A stretch of DNA of 64,000 nucleotides from assembly GCF_019320115.1 (NCBI RefSeq), contig NC_089589.1, positions 20,138,326 to 20,202,325 on the forward strand. Reading direction: 5' to 3'. The notes under the pieces are model-generated. The model was not told where the DNA came from and did not search any database. It saw only the letters and a program-made list of their open reading frames with translations. The stretch comes from Miscanthus floridulus. Taxonomy: Eukaryota; Streptophyta; Magnoliopsida; Poales; Poaceae. Shown here in pieces: positions 42,489 through 54,483 of this stretch (the stretch's first letter is position 1; every line of letters begins with the position of its first letter). A program made the position numbers and the translations under genes.

Positions 42489-45400
42489 ATGCTTGCCTCC
42501 GCCTCTGCGTTGGAATTTGAGAGGCTGCTGGAGGAGGATTTGGGGAGTGTCTCCACGTCCGTTGGAGACCTGATTGCTGCGGATTCCGGAGACATGGCGA
42601 TAAAGTCATGGGATTTCGGCCCCTCCTCCATTACTGAGGAGGCGGTCACGGAAATGTTGAAGGAATCGTACTTTCCTTCTTCGAGGGTAAAAATCCCTCC
42701 AACTGGTCAGACCGTTCCGGAGCCGGAGGAGGGGTATGCGGTGGTGTTCCGGGACTTCTTCACCTGCGACCTCCGCCTTCCTTACGTCCCCTTTCTCCGC
42801 TAGGTGCTAGAAACTTTCAACATCCAGCTCCATCATCTGACGCCTACAGCTTTCCTCACGCTCAGCAAATTCTGCTGGGCGTGTGTCTCTTATGGTGCCG
42901 AGCCGGATGTGGACACGTTCTGCGCTTACTACGAGCTGCAGAAGCAGCCGAAGAAGAAGAAGGAGATTCGGGAAGGCAAGGAGGTGGAGGTGATCTACCA
43001 GTATGGTAGTTGTACCTTTATGTCGAAGAGGAACCAAGGCGCAGATCGCCTGGAGATTTCTTTCTGCCAGAAGGGCAAATGGGACCGCGGCTGGCTTGAG
43101 CAATGGTTCTATGTGAAGACCTACGGGGTCTGTGGCACCACCGAGGATGGTGCGGAGGTCCAGGAATATCCACTGACCTCAAGGATGGATGCGATGGCGC
43201 CGCACACACGCGTGGAGCCGCCGGAGACGGTGTCTCCGGCGAGGGAGGCGTGTGAACGGGCCTTCGCATTGGCGTGCCGTTATTCCGGAGGTCGCGATTT
43301 GGTGGAGGAGATAATGGCCTCCAACTATTGGCCCCTGAGCAAAGACAATCCACCCTTTCAACTGGAAATGGTTTCGGTTCCCATTTTTGGGCCAGAGGGC
43401 GGTATTCCGTTCCCCCGCTTTGGCCGGTCTTTGGGGGAGGGGGTGACGGAAGACAGCCTTGTCTCCGAGGTTGAAGAAGCCGCCATCGGGTTAGTTGGCA
43501 AGATTTCCGAGCGTGAGTACACGTCTCGGAGAGCCGTGTCGGGCACCATGCCGCGGCTCAATTGAGTTTTTGAGGAGCTCGGGATCATTTACCGGGAACG
43601 CGAGGTTCCCGCGGAGGTTCTGGCTTCAATTGACAAGAAAAAGAAAAAGATCTCCGCGAAGAACGTTACGACGGAGGCCGAGTCCAAGAAGAGGAGAAAC
43701 GTCGCAGTTGCTCGGGTGCCTCCGAAAAAGAAGACGAAAGTTGGTGCTCTGGTGGTTGCGCCAGCCGCGTCTTCGTCCGGTAGTGCGGGCGTTGCCTCCG
43801 CCGACAGTGAGGACGCTCAGAGCTCTTCCGTCCCGTCGAGGGACGTGCAGGTCACAGGCGGCGGAGATGGCGTCTCCCCTGCTGCTTTGATGCGCCCTTT
43901 GCTCGGCGCTGTGAGCAGTGCATCGCGGCCAGAGGCCGGCCCGGCTCCGGCGCGATCTTTGCACGGTGCCACGAGTGGTGCCGAACAGCCGGAGGCCAGC
44001 GTTGCCAATCCTATGCCCAATATTTTTGGCGGGCTATCCTCGAGTTCTGAAGAGGGCACGGAGGCTAACCTGCGGCATGGTTCCCCTGCTCCCTCCTCTG
44101 CTTTGCCTCCCCCTGCGCCAGAGGCCGTCGTCGGGCAGCCGGAGGCCATGCTTGAAGAGCAGGCCCTGGCGGCTCGGCCTTCTTCGAGCCCTCTGCCCGC
44201 CGTGCTGCTGGGTAAGGAGGGTCGTCCTTCTGGGCCTTCGCCAGATGACAGGGCGGAGGCCTCTGCCCGGGGGGCCCAGCAGGCGGCCCACCCTGGGCTT
44301 TTTATGAGTGAGTTTGCTTAACCCACATTTTCGTGCTTACTGTGTTGGCCCGTTTTTTTTATTTATGTATTCCGTGCTGCTTTGCAGGTGATGTCATGGC
44401 TGGTCTCCTCACTCCGGAGGAACAAGCGGCTGCCGCCAGCGCTAGGTTTGTCCCGGGGCAGCCGGGGCCGATGGCGCCGGGTCCAAGTGAGTGTGGAGTG
44501 TTTTTATTGTGCTCGTTTCTTCGTCTGCTGTTATTGCTTATGTGTGGTCCGTCCTCTGACCTGGGTTTTATTTGTTACGCAGGCTCCTCCGGCACTTCTA
44601 TCTCAGGTTGGGAAGAGTGCTGTCTTGGGGTTCTTGGAGACGTCGGAGGTGGTCTCCGGCAGTTGGTGTATTCATTGTTAGATTTGCTTTTCTCACCTAA
44701 TGATTTTGTATTTGTTTGTTCTTTTTTGAACAGATCGCTTCAAACAGCGTTTGATGGAGATGGACTTCTTCCAACTTCTCCGTGTTCATCTAGAACACCA
44801 GAGCTTGGTTCGTCTCCGGCAGTTTGCCCTTTTTTTGTGTATGCTCGTTTTTGTATTTGTTTTTATTTATGTTACTGATCGCGTTGGTCTTCTTCTTTTG
44901 CGATCGCAGGGGTATCACACGGGTGTTGTTATGGAAGAGCGCTGCACTCGAGAGGTCTCCGACCGAGATGCTGCGATTGAAGCGCTGAAGGTGGAGAATG
45001 AGCGCCTGGTAGGTGAAAAAGGTGGTTTGACCAATTCCCTTGCAGCTTTTCGTGTTTCTCTGGCGGAGAAGGAAAGAGAGACGGAGGTTTCGAAGGCCGA
45101 TCTTGCCAAGGCCGCCGAGTAGGCCCGCAAGGCGAATGAGTTGTGCGAGGGTCTCCGGCGAGAACTGGCCTCTGAAAAGGAATCCGCGGCTGCGGTGGGG
45201 GAACAACTGACTTTGACTCTGAGGCGTTTGGACTCGTTGAAGGGGGTCCTTGCTGCGACTGTTAGCCATTACCGTACCGCCGTCGCTGAATTTGATGGCG
45301 AAACCTCCGCTCCTCCGGAGGGAGACAACGTCTATGCCCTCGCCTCCTGGCTGAAGCGTCACCTTGCCCAGCTCCCTGATTTGATGAATGGTTGTACGGA

Positions 45401-45930
45401 CTACGGGGCGCTGGCAGGGGTGACGAACTACGCCAAGCTTCTGGTGCGCGGCGGGTGTACGCATACTGAGAGTATTTCGGGGGGTGTGCTGCCGGGTCTG
45501 GAGGTGCTTGGTGAGACTTCTCCTGGTTTGCGAAAAAGCTTGAGGAATTTCATTGGATACTTTTGGGCTCCGTTCAGGAGGCTTGCCGCCCGGAGGCTGG
45601 CGGAGGAGAAGAGGGCGAAGGTATTTGTAATATTTGTTATCGATGTTTTTCCCTTTCCTTTTTTTCTTGCGATGGTGTGGAGGCTTTTGTTGTTCGCTGA
45701 TGCTGATATTGTGGTCTGTGTCTTTAATAGGAGGCGCAGAAGGGCCTGGGTAGCAAGCCTCCGCCGATTCGGAGTTCGGCGACTACGGGTGATGCCTCCG
45801 CCTCTGCTGGCGCCCCGAAGAGCGCTACGATCGGCGGTGGTGACGCCCGGAGGGGGACAACGTCTCCGTCCGTGTTTGGTGCGGGCTCCGCTCCTGGGAC
45901 TTCTACAGCGTCCGGGACTCCAGAGGTCTA
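42489..45930 (+). pseudogene. Antisense extra gene of the Tat element ('putative gypsy-type transposon' domain)
   Basis: Plus strand, opposite to gag-pol. From ATG 42489 the frame runs through VFRDFFTCDLRLPYVPFLR and LSKFCWACVSYGAEPDVDTF, the domain Pfam calls 'putative gypsy type transposon' (PF04195, from memory), then a Lys-rich stretch, a long Ser/Ala/Pro-rich region and, after small exons between 44388 and 44920, a coiled coil (EALKVENERLVGEKGG ...). The last exon ends at TAG 45928-45930. In-frame stops at 42801-42803 (TAG), 43563-43565 (TGA) and 45120-45122 (TAG) interrupt otherwise open exons. Introns are inferred from GT/AG sites. The function of such extra genes is unknown. AATAAA at about 45990 may serve as polyadenylation signal. 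Confidence 0.75.
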
Positions 45931-47187
45931 GGCTCTTTGTAGGATTTTAGTTCTTTTGACTTGTATATTGTAGTCCGATTGGACTCTTATGAATAAAGTT
46001 TCTTTTGTTCTAAATGATTTCGTGTAAAATTTTAACCCTGCGCAGGTTCCGAATCTAGAGCCTGAGCAAGATGTTGCGCCTTTGAGTCTCTACAACGACG
46101 GTATTTACGTGAGCGGAGAGCTTTGGGAGTACTGGCATTCGGCTTTTCCACGCAGCGTTGCGCGCGACGTGTTTGAGTCAGTTAGGTTAGACATAGATGA
46201 CTCGCGCGCTTGATTTAGTCGCGCGCTTGCTTGGCGCGGACCTCCGCCACGATAGTTTGGATTTTATTGTAAGTTTGTGTCCTGTAAGAATGGTACTTGA
46301 CGTTTTGTGGAATACAAAAACAGATTCGCTTTCTTGATTGTTTGTGCGGAGGCTCATGTCTGTTGTGGTGGTTTACATATCTCGTCTAGGCCTGAGGTTG
46401 CACACCGTGGCCCTTTGCTTGGGCGAACTTGCGCGATACAGAGGTGGTGGCTAGGGCCTCCGCCACATTTTCTCCCCTTCTCTGTGCTTTCTTGGTGGCC
46501 GTGATACAAGTGTTGGCACTTTTCTGGCCGGCGGAGATGTACTTGAAGTCCGCCTGGCGAGGTTTGCTGAATCGGTGTGTGATCCGATAGGAAGTTTGGC
46601 GCAGCTTGTGCAGGCGACAGAGACTTTTGGTATTTGTTTAGCTGGGTGTTTCAGCTGTGTGGTGGCATAGGCCTCCGACGCAACACACCCATGGGTCATG
46701 TATCAATTACGGAGGTGGCAGGTTAGGTCTCCGGCGTCGGGGGGATGTTATGAGATTTCATACGGTATCCCCCCTTTTCCGTAGACCTACGCTGTTCATC
46801 ACCGTGTCGTAGGTTGTTTCTTTTTTCCCACTATCTCCGCCCTGCTGCAGGTGCCTCCGATTTTACGAGTTTTCATACAATATCTACAGGAGACCTAGGT
46901 ATCTAAAGAGACCCCTGCCTCCATGGGTGTTGCTGTGGTTTGCGCTCGTTTTCCGTCTTCTTCCCCCCTTGCTCCCTCTTCTGACTGAGGTTTTAAGGGC
47001 ATGGGGGGAGGTTATAGTGGGGTGGTGGCTTTTGTTTGTTAAATTTTTGGTACGTTGTTTGTTGGAACGTATCTTAGCTTTTAATGGTCTGGATCTTTTG
47101 AAATAAATAGGTCCAGCGCCATAATGGTGTTGCCCCTGATGCTTGGGGTAGTAGTTTTTTTTTAAAAGTCGTAGGCCTGTTTTCTTT
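45931..47187. other. Noncoding spacer in the gypsy element
   Basis: Between the convergent ends of the antisense gene and pol. Contains GGAGGC and CTCCGCC motifs that recur across the element and AATAAA near 45990; no frame recognised. Confidence 0.5.
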
Positions 47188-47451
47188 GATGCCTGACTTT
47201 GGTCGGTTCTTCGTCGAGGTCGGAGGCCCGTTTAGCCAAGGTGGTTTTTGCCTTGATGCCTGACTTTTGGTCAGGTCTTCGTCAAGGTCGGAGGCCTGTT
47301 TGGCCAAGGTGGTTTTTGCCTTGATGCCTGACTTTGGTCAGGTCTTTGTCAAGGTCGGAGGCTTGTTTGGCCAAGGTTGTTTTTTTTCTCTCTCTCCTTG
47401 ATGCCTAACTTTGGTCAGGTCTTTGTCAAGGTCGGAGGCCTGTTTGTCCCA
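47188..47451. repeat. 67-77-bp tandem repeat, four copies
   Basis: Each unit starts TGATGCCT(G/A)ACTTTGGTC and contains AAGGTCGGAGGC and TTTGGCCAAGG. It lies just downstream of pol. Confidence 0.9.
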
Positions 47452-47785
47452 AGAGGTCGTTTCAAATTGCCAAAGCCTGTGGCTGGCGCTTTAAAAGGAC
47501 CTATGCTTATTTTTGTTCACCGAATATTGCGGCGCCAGGGCTTGCCGCTTTCGGTTTTGAACTTTTCGGGCGTTCTCTTGGGGAATTACCTCTTTATACT
47601 TGTAGAGGATTTTTACATTGAGCCTGCCTCATTAAAAACCTCACCTCCGTTTGGAGTTCCCCTGTGAGGAAAAGAGTACAGGCTCTTTTACATTTTTTGG
47701 GTTGAAGGAAAAAAAACTGAAATGTAAATGAACGGAGGGGCCTTCGCTTATTGTTTGCGGAGGTTGCCCCTTTTTTTTACATAGC

Positions 47786-50700
47786 CTAGATGTAGTATCT
47801 GCGGAGGCTGTCAATGTTCCATGTGTGGGTTGTCGTGACGCCTTCGCTGTCGGTCAGGTGGAAAGAGCCTGGGCACCCTGCTGCCGTTGCTATGTATGGG
47901 CCTTCCCATTTTGGCTGTAGTTTGCCAACAAGTTGTGCGTTTGGTTTTCTTCTGAGTACAAGGTCTTCGTGTTTTATGTCTTTTCTTACCACCTGAGAGT
48001 CTCTCCATCTCTTTGTTTGGGACTGATATTTTGCAATGTTTTCTACTGCTTCCAGTCTTGTGGCTTCTACTATTTCTTTTGCATATTCTTCATCTTGTAA
48101 CATTAGCTGTCTCGTTGAGCGGAGGCTTTCGTGCTTGATTTCTTCTGGCATCATAGCCTCTTCTCCATAGAGCAGTTTGAATGGTGTGAATCCTGTTGTT
48201 CTTGAGATGGTTGTGTTGTGTGACCAAACCACTCTGGGTAATTCATCTACCCATTTTCCCTTGCGGAGGCCCAGCAACGTTTTTGATATTGCTGAGAATA
48301 TTATTCCGTTTGCTCTTTCCATAGCACCATTGGACTCTGGGTGGTATACTGAGGCGAAGGCTAGTTTTGTTCCGATGCTTTTGCAGAATTCTTTGAAGTT
48401 TGCTGAATCGAATTGCTTTCCGTTGTCTACTGTCAGAGTCCTTGGTACACCGAATCTGCAAATGATGTTTTGCCAGAAGAACTTCCTGATAGTTTCTGAG
48501 GTTATCTTCACCAGCGGCTTTGCTTCTATCCATCTTGTGAAGTATTCTACTACCACTACTGTGAATCTGTTTCCTCCTTGGGATGGTGGTAGTGGGCCGA
48601 CCAGGTCCATACCCCATCTTTGTAGTGGCCATGTCGGAGATATAAGCTGGGTCTCTGACGAAGGTTTTGACTGCCTGGGGGAGAATGTTTGGCATGCTTT
48701 GCATGTTCTGACTACCCGCTCTGCGTCTTGTATGTGTGTTGGCCAGTAAAAACCTTGCCTTATTGCCTTCGCTGACAATGCTCTGTAGCCAATGTGCGAC
48801 CCGTAGATTCCTGAGTGTATTTCTTGAAGCAGCTCTGTGCCTTCGCTCTGTGATATACATTTGAGGAGAGGCTGGACTACTCCTTTCTTGTACAGCACAC
48901 AATCTATGATTGTGTAATTTCTTGCCCTGACCTGTATTCTTGCTGCTTTTGCTTCATCTTCTTCGGTGATCTTGCTCTCTAAGAATTCTATTATCGCCTT
49001 TCTCCAGTCTTCATTTTGCAGGTGTAGTATGGGCCTTCGTGCCTTAGATGTCTCCGCAGTAGCCGGAGACTTCAGGATCTGGTAGAAAGTGTTTGGCGGC
49101 AGTGCCAGGTTGTTTGCTGCAGCTTTTGCCAGTTCATCTGCCTCCGCATTTTCTGATCTTGGGATGTGCTTCAGGGTGAAGCCCTCGAATTTCCGCTCCA
49201 AATCTCTGACAACGGATAGGTATTTGATGAGTTCTGGCTCTCTTGCTGTGTATTCTTTCTCTACTTGGCCAGTAACCACTTGAGAATCTGTTTTGACTGT
49301 CAATGTTTTTGCCCCTAGTGCTTTTGCTTTACTGAGTGCTAAGATCAGGCCTTCATATTCTGCTATGTTGTTTGTTGATTTAAACTCTAGCCTTGCTGCG
49401 TATTTCAGTCTGACACCGGAGGGTGCCGTTAGGACGGCGGAGACTCCTGCTCCGGCTTGGCCCCAGGCTCCATCCGTGAATGCCATCCAGCCTTGAGTGG
49501 TTGGTTGTTTCTTGGGCTCTATCGGAGGTGTCCAATCTGCTACAAAGTCGGCTAGTGCTTGTGATTTGATTGCTATTCTAGGGACATAGGAGATGCCAAA
49601 CTATGATAGCTCTGTAGCCCATTTGCCTATTCTGCCAGAGGCTTCTTTGTTTCTGAGCAAGTCTTGCAGTGGCAGCGATGTTGGAACTGAGATCTCGTGG
49701 GCTTGGAAATAATGCTTTAGTTTCATTGATGCCATTAGCACTGCATAGGCAACTTTTTCTACCTCGTTGTAGTTTAGCTTGGCTCCGGAAAGTGCTTCTG
49801 AGATAAAATAAACCGGCTTTTGAGTTTTGCCTGATTGTTTTTCCAGCTCGTGAACTAAGACTACACTGATTGCATGGTCGGAGGCTGCCACATATAGCAA
49901 TAGGTGGCTGTCCGGTTCTAGGACGGAGACCACAAGTGAGTTTGCCAGATACTCTTTCAAGCTGTGAAAAGCCTCCGACTGCTTGGACCCCTACTCAAAG
50001 TTGTTTCCGCCCCTTAGTGCTTGGAAGAAAGGTAAGCTGCGTTCCGCTGATTTTGAGATGAATCTATTGAGCGCTGCTATTCTTCCCGTCAGCTTTTGCA
50101 CTTCTTTCTTGTTTTTGGGTTCTGCCATTGTCATTATTGCTCTTGTTTTGTCTGGGTTTGCTTTGATGCCTTCGCTGCTTATGATGTATCCAAGCATCTT
50201 CCCTTTTGTGACACCAAATATACATTTTTCTGGGTTGAGGCGGAGGCCAGCTGCCCTGAGGTTGGCAAAGGTCTCCTGTAAGTCAGAGACATGATTACCC
50301 TTGTTCTTGCTCATGACTACTATGTCATCGACGTAGGCTATGATGTTTCTATCTAGTTGTGAGCCCAAGACCTCCTTTGTCATTCTGGCAAAGGTTGCTC
50401 CTGCATTCTTGAGGCCCTCCGGCATTCTGGTATAGCAATATGTCCCGAATGGAGTGGTGAAACTTGTCTTGTCTTCGTCTTCTTTTTTCATCCAGATTTG
50501 ATGATACCCAGAGAAGCAGTCGAGGAGAGAAAACCTCTGGCACCTGGCCGCCTTGTCAACGGAGGCATCTATTCTTGGCAATGGGAAAGGGTCTTTCTTG
50601 CAAGCTTTATTCAGATCTGTGAAGTCTATGCACATTCTCATTTTGCCGTTTTTCTTCGGTACCAGTACTATGTTTGCAAGCCATTCTGAATACTTGACTT

Positions 50701-51508
50701 CTCTGATGACTTTTGCATCTAGCAATCTTTGCACCTCCGCCTTTGCTGCCAGGGTTCTGTCCTCCGACATTTTCCTCTGTTTCTGCTTTCTTGGCCTGAT
50801 GTTTTCATTGATATTGAGTTCGTGCTGTATGACGTCCCTGCTGACTCCCTGGAGGTCGGAGGCTGACCAGGCGAAGATGTCTTTGTTTTTTACTAGAGTT
50901 TCCATGAGCTCTTCTTCCTCTGCTTTGCTCAGTTCTGAGCTGATCGTTACTTTTCTGTCTGGTAACTCTTTTTCTAGAGGGGTCATCTTTGTTTCTTCTT
51001 GACCTGCCATATCTGTTTTTCCTCTGGGCATGTCCGGAGGCTCCAGTTCTTTGTTTGCCGACTCAACCGCGTTGATGTTTCTTTGTGCTCTGTAAATTGC
51101 TTTTTCTATGTTTCTTGCTTCTTTCTGGCTGCCTTGGACTGTGATGATACCATGGAGAGCTGGTATTTTCATGCACAGGTAGGCCATATGCAGGGCTGCG
51201 TTGAATTTTGTTGTGAATCCTCTGCCCAAAATGGCATTGTATGGGTAGTACAGGTCGACGACGTCGAATGTTATGTACTCGGTTCTGGCATTTGCTTGAG
51301 TTCCGAACGACACTGGGAGTGATATCTTTCCTAGTGCTTGTATCTGCTTGCCTCCGAATCCTATCAAAGGGGATTCGGAGGGCTGAAGTTGGTTTCTACT
51401 GAGCTTCATTTGGTTGAAGGTATTTGCAAAGATGATGTCTGCTGAACTGCCCATGTCGATCAACACTCTGCTTATCTCCCATGCTGCTATATTGGTCTTG
51501 ACTACCAT
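47786..51508 (-). pseudogene. pol of the gypsy element (protease, RT, two RNase H, integrase)
   Basis: A single frame from 51508 to 47786, interrupted only by stops at 49991-49993 and 49601-49603. Protease has LIDMGSSADIIF, with Met where Thr/Ser of the D-T/S-G site is expected. Reverse transcriptase has FSLLDCFSGYHQI and IIAYVDDIVVMS. The normal RNase H (about 49960-49600) is followed by a second, archaeal-like RNase H (AFTDGAWGQAGAG, NNIAEYEGLILAL), diagnostic for Tat elements. Integrase follows: zinc finger with CKACQ, catalytic WGMDLVGPLP, TVDNGKQF and NGAMERANG. The frame is the same as that of gag. Confidence 0.93.
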
Positions 51509-51535
51509 TGCATCTGTGTGAGGGTAGCTTTCCAG

Positions 51536-53497
51536 CTAGAGATCTTCTTCTGTGAAGGTTATTGGGACTCTGGACCAATCTGTGTATTTTGCCGGGCCTT
51601 GAACTGCTACATTGTTTACCAGGCGGAGGTGATTCTTTTTCTGCTTTTTTGTTTGGAACTCCATTGATGATCCTTCGGCGATTGGTAGTATCATGCCTAT
51701 TGTTGGTAGTGCTCCGTGAGGGTTAACTTGGTTTTCTGGGTTTGGCTCATTTTTTGGTGTTGGGGGTTGGTTGTGATGTGGTGGCGGAGGCAATTGCTGC
51801 ATATGTTGCTGTTGTAGTGGAGACTCGAACCTGCTCTGGTTTTGAGAAGGTGGATTTGTTTCGAAGTAGGTTATCTGGGGGGGTTTTGGGTTTATGTAGG
51901 TCAGACTTGCCTCCGACCTGTAGTTACCTGCCGGAGGCTGCTGCGAAGGCGCTGGCCGCCATGCAGGAAGGAAGTTTGGGTAATATGCAGAGGCTAGTGT
52001 GGAAGGATGTACTTGATTTGCGTTTAGCGCTGGATACATTGGGCAGTACTGCTGGTGGCCAGTTGTATATGTGGTGTTGACCTCTCTAGCGTTTTGCGGT
52101 GTTGGAGGCTGGGCAGTCTGCTTGTTCTTCATCCTTTCCTGTGTCTCTTTTGTCTCCGGACAATCTTTGGTGCTGTGCCCTGCTGTTTCACCGTGAAAGA
52201 CGCAATATGGCCTGCGTTGTTTCTGCTTGTGGTTTTTGTTCCGGTTTTTACCTTGGTAACTTTGCCGGCCTTGGTTCCTGGTCTGGGTCTCCGGCCCTGC
52301 TGGCGCTGCTAACTGCCCTTGTTCGGGGTGAGGTTGACCCTCGATGCTGAGCACTTGCCCCTGGCTTGTTTTCTGATTTGATGCATTCTGGTTCGTATAG
52401 CTCTTCTGGGAGTTTTTACTGCTGTTTTGCTGTCTGTTTTGACCCTGCTCCTCCAGCCTTTTCCGGAGGTCATTGTCTGATCTGCAATATTTTTCGAACT
52501 GGTCATACAACTGCTGTATGGAAGTTGGTTTCTTTCTTGCTAGGTGTGCTGCGAACGGCCCGATTCGGAGGCCTTTGATCGCTGCTTCAATGGCGATCTC
52601 GTCTGGGACGTCTGGTGCCTTCGCCTTTAGTTGCATGAATTTCCGGAAGTAGTCGTGTAGTGTCTCTCCCTGCATTTGCTTGCACTGGAACAGATCTGTG
52701 GATGTCAGCGACTGTGCTGTTAGCCTCTTGAAATTTGCCAATATCTTGTCCCTGAGGTTTTCCCAAGAATAGACTGTACTTGGCTTGAGCATAGAATACC
52801 AAGCCAACGCATCGCCTTCGGCCGCGATGACAAATGATTTTGCCAAGATGGTGTCGTCTCCGCCGGCGGAGGCTACTGCTGCCTCGTAACTCATAATGAA
52901 CTGGTGGGGGTCTGTCTTCCCGTTAAACTTGGGTAGTGTGATTGGCTTGTACGCCGTTGGCCATGGCGACTGTTGTATGCCTTCAGAGAGTGGGGACTTG
53001 GGATCAATAGGCCTCCGCATCACCGGAGATGGCGTCGTGGTCGGGCTGATCACTGGCGGAGGCCCTTGTGGTATGGTTGCGGTTGTTGTTGCTGCAGAGG
53101 CTGGGATTGCGGAGGTTGACGCTGGTACTGCATGCTGCATACTTAGCATCTCAGCATGTAGGACTGCCAACTCCTGCCTGATTTCTGCTGCTTGTGCTGA
53201 CGCTTGAGTAGCTTGCTGATTGGCAGCAAATGCTGCTGCCATTCTGTCCCGCTCTTGCTGCGCTCTTTGCAACTGTGCTTGCAGCTGTTGCAGTTCTTGC
53301 TCGAGTGCTGTGCCTGGGATTGGTTGGGCCCTCGGATCTTGAATCTGTGGATCTTGGATTTCTGGTGGTTGACCCTGTGTTCTGGCGGGATCCTCCGCTG
53401 GCAAGGTTGCGTAGGTGCTATGAGTGGTACGCCTAGGCCTTCCTCTCTGACCCGTGGTCGTTGCTGCTCTGGTGGTGGTCTTTCTTTTCCCTGCCAT
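51536..53497 (-). CDS. gag of the gypsy element
   Basis: ATG at 53497, about 40 bp from the 5-prime LTR, gives a product of about 653 residues: a basic N-terminus (MAGKRKTTTRAATTTGQRG), a Gln-rich coiled coil, a Pro/Thr linker, the retrotransposon gag domain (FVIAAEGDALAWYSML, DYFRKFMQLKAKAPDV), a Gln/Asn-rich part and a CX2HX5HX4C-like knuckle (CVFHGETAGHSTKDC). It ends at TAG 51536-51538. Pol continues in the same frame, so the TAG either separates the proteins by readthrough or is a mutation in a fused gag-pol. The longer upstream frame enters the LTR and was not used. Confidence 0.85.
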   Translation of the reverse strand: MAGKRKTTTRAATTTGQRGRPRRTTHSTYATLPAEDPARTQGQPPEIQDPQIQDPRAQPIPGTALEQELQQLQAQLQRAQQERDRMAAAFAANQQATQASAQAAEIRQELAVLHAEMLSMQHAVPASTSAIPASAATTTATIPQGPPPVISPTTTPSPVMRRPIDPKSPLSEGIQQSPWPTAYKPITLPKFNGKTDPHQFIMSYEAAVASAGGDDTILAKSFVIAAEGDALAWYSMLKPSTVYSWENLRDKILANFKRLTAQSLTSTDLFQCKQMQGETLHDYFRKFMQLKAKAPDVPDEIAIEAAIKGLRIGPFAAHLARKKPTSIQQLYDQFEKYCRSDNDLRKRLEEQGQNRQQNSSKNSQKSYTNQNASNQKTSQGQVLSIEGQPHPEQGQLAAPAGPETQTRNQGRQSYQGKNRNKNHKQKQRRPYCVFHGETAGHSTKDCPETKETQERMKNKQTAQPPTPQNAREVNTTYTTGHQQYCPMYPALNANQVHPSTLASAYYPNFLPAWRPAPSQQPPAGNYRSEASLTYINPKPPQITYFETNPPSQNQSRFESPLQQQHMQQLPPPPHHNQPPTPKNEPNPENQVNPHGALPTIGMILPIAEGSSMEFQTKKQKKNHLRLVNNVAVQGPAKYTDWSRVPITFTEEDL

Positions 53498-53512
53498 CGT
53501 TGGTTTGTCTTG

Positions 53513-53535
53513 CTCGGCCCCACGGTGGGCGCCAA
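53513..53535 (-). promoter_or_regulatory. Primer-binding site of the gypsy element
   Basis: Minus strand, two bases from the 5-prime LTR end: TGGCGCCCACCGTGGGGC. The initial TGG complements the CCA end of a tRNA; which tRNA was not determined. Confidence 0.8.
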
Positions 53536-54483
53536 TGTTGAGACTTGCGGTCTCAGACAAGGTGGAGGAAGAGGCCTCCGCTCTCAAGCAATGTGGAGGA
53601 GGTAGAGGTCTCCGACCGGCGAGCCGCGCCCTCGGGCGAAGGCTCGGGTGACAGACACGACAGATGGGCGTGTAAGGAAAGCGGCACTCAAAACTAGGGT
53701 TTCATTAATTCATCCACCAACCAACCTTTACTGTTACAAGTGTCCCCTATTTATAGGGCTCAGCTACCGCTTTTACAGAGTTTACAATAATATCCCTTAA
53801 CTGCTACGGTACATTCTTGGGATATTCTTCCACTCGTCTTCCGTCGCGGGGGCATTCTTGCCATGCCGTCATCTGGTACCGGGCCTGCATGGTCAACCGG
53901 CCCAACGGGCCTCAGGATTTGGCAATGGGCTTCTGCACCTCCGCCGTAGGTCTCTGCCCCGTCCAGCCTCAGGATCCCTCGACGAGCCTTCTGGCCTCCG
54001 GCTCCGGGAGTGCCAAAGCCACGGAGCATCGGCGACCCAGGATCGCCGATCTTCTGCTTGCGTCTCCGCATCGATGGGCGGAGACCGTGCCGGGGTGCCT
54101 GCGCCGAGGACCGACCGGGACCGCGTCGGCGCCCTTCTTGGGTCTTCGCCTCCGATGGGTGGAGACCCTACCGGAGCTCCCTCACTGCCCACGAGCGCAT
54201 TGATGCAGTCACCTGCACATATTCAAACAATGTTGGTATTCAATTAGTCTCCTAGCGGTGCGGCCTCCGCCCTCTTTTAGGCGGAGACGCCTGCGGGACG
54301 GTCGGGCGGAGACCTACGTCAAGGTCGCCGCCTGCAACCTGTGAGCTCAATCTGCCAAACCGATCTCTCTCCCGGGTTTGGAAGCGTGGGAGCTGGGTGT
54401 CCGTTACGTCAACGGGTCGGAGATGTTCTCGTTGCTTGCTGACTACGCAGGTCTCCGTCGCTCGCGGTGGCCATGTTACAACA
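53536..54483 (-). repeat. 5-prime LTR of the gypsy element
   Basis: 948 bp, nearly identical to 40946-41894; carries the TATA-like CTATAAATAGGGG on the minus strand (around 53744-53757). Confidence 0.96.

Larger units (their letters stand above)
40946..54483 (-). mobile_element. Ty3-gypsy (Tat lineage) LTR retrotransposon
   Basis: LTRs 40946-41894 (949 bp) and 53536-54483 (948 bp) differ by about nine substitutions and one indel. TCAGG flanks both sides (40941-40945, 54484-54488). Beside the right LTR the minus strand reads TGGCGCCCACCGTGGGGC, the primer-binding site; a purine tract AAAAGGGGGGAAC abuts the left LTR. Gag and pol are on the minus strand. A second RNase H domain before integrase and a long extra gene in antisense between pol and the 3-prime LTR point to the Tat lineage. 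At 13.5 kb it is the youngest-looking element here. Confidence 0.96.

Noticed and set aside
47188..47451. Possible protein repeat
   Set aside because: Units vary between 67 and 77 bp, so frames are not maintained; treated as a DNA tandem repeat.
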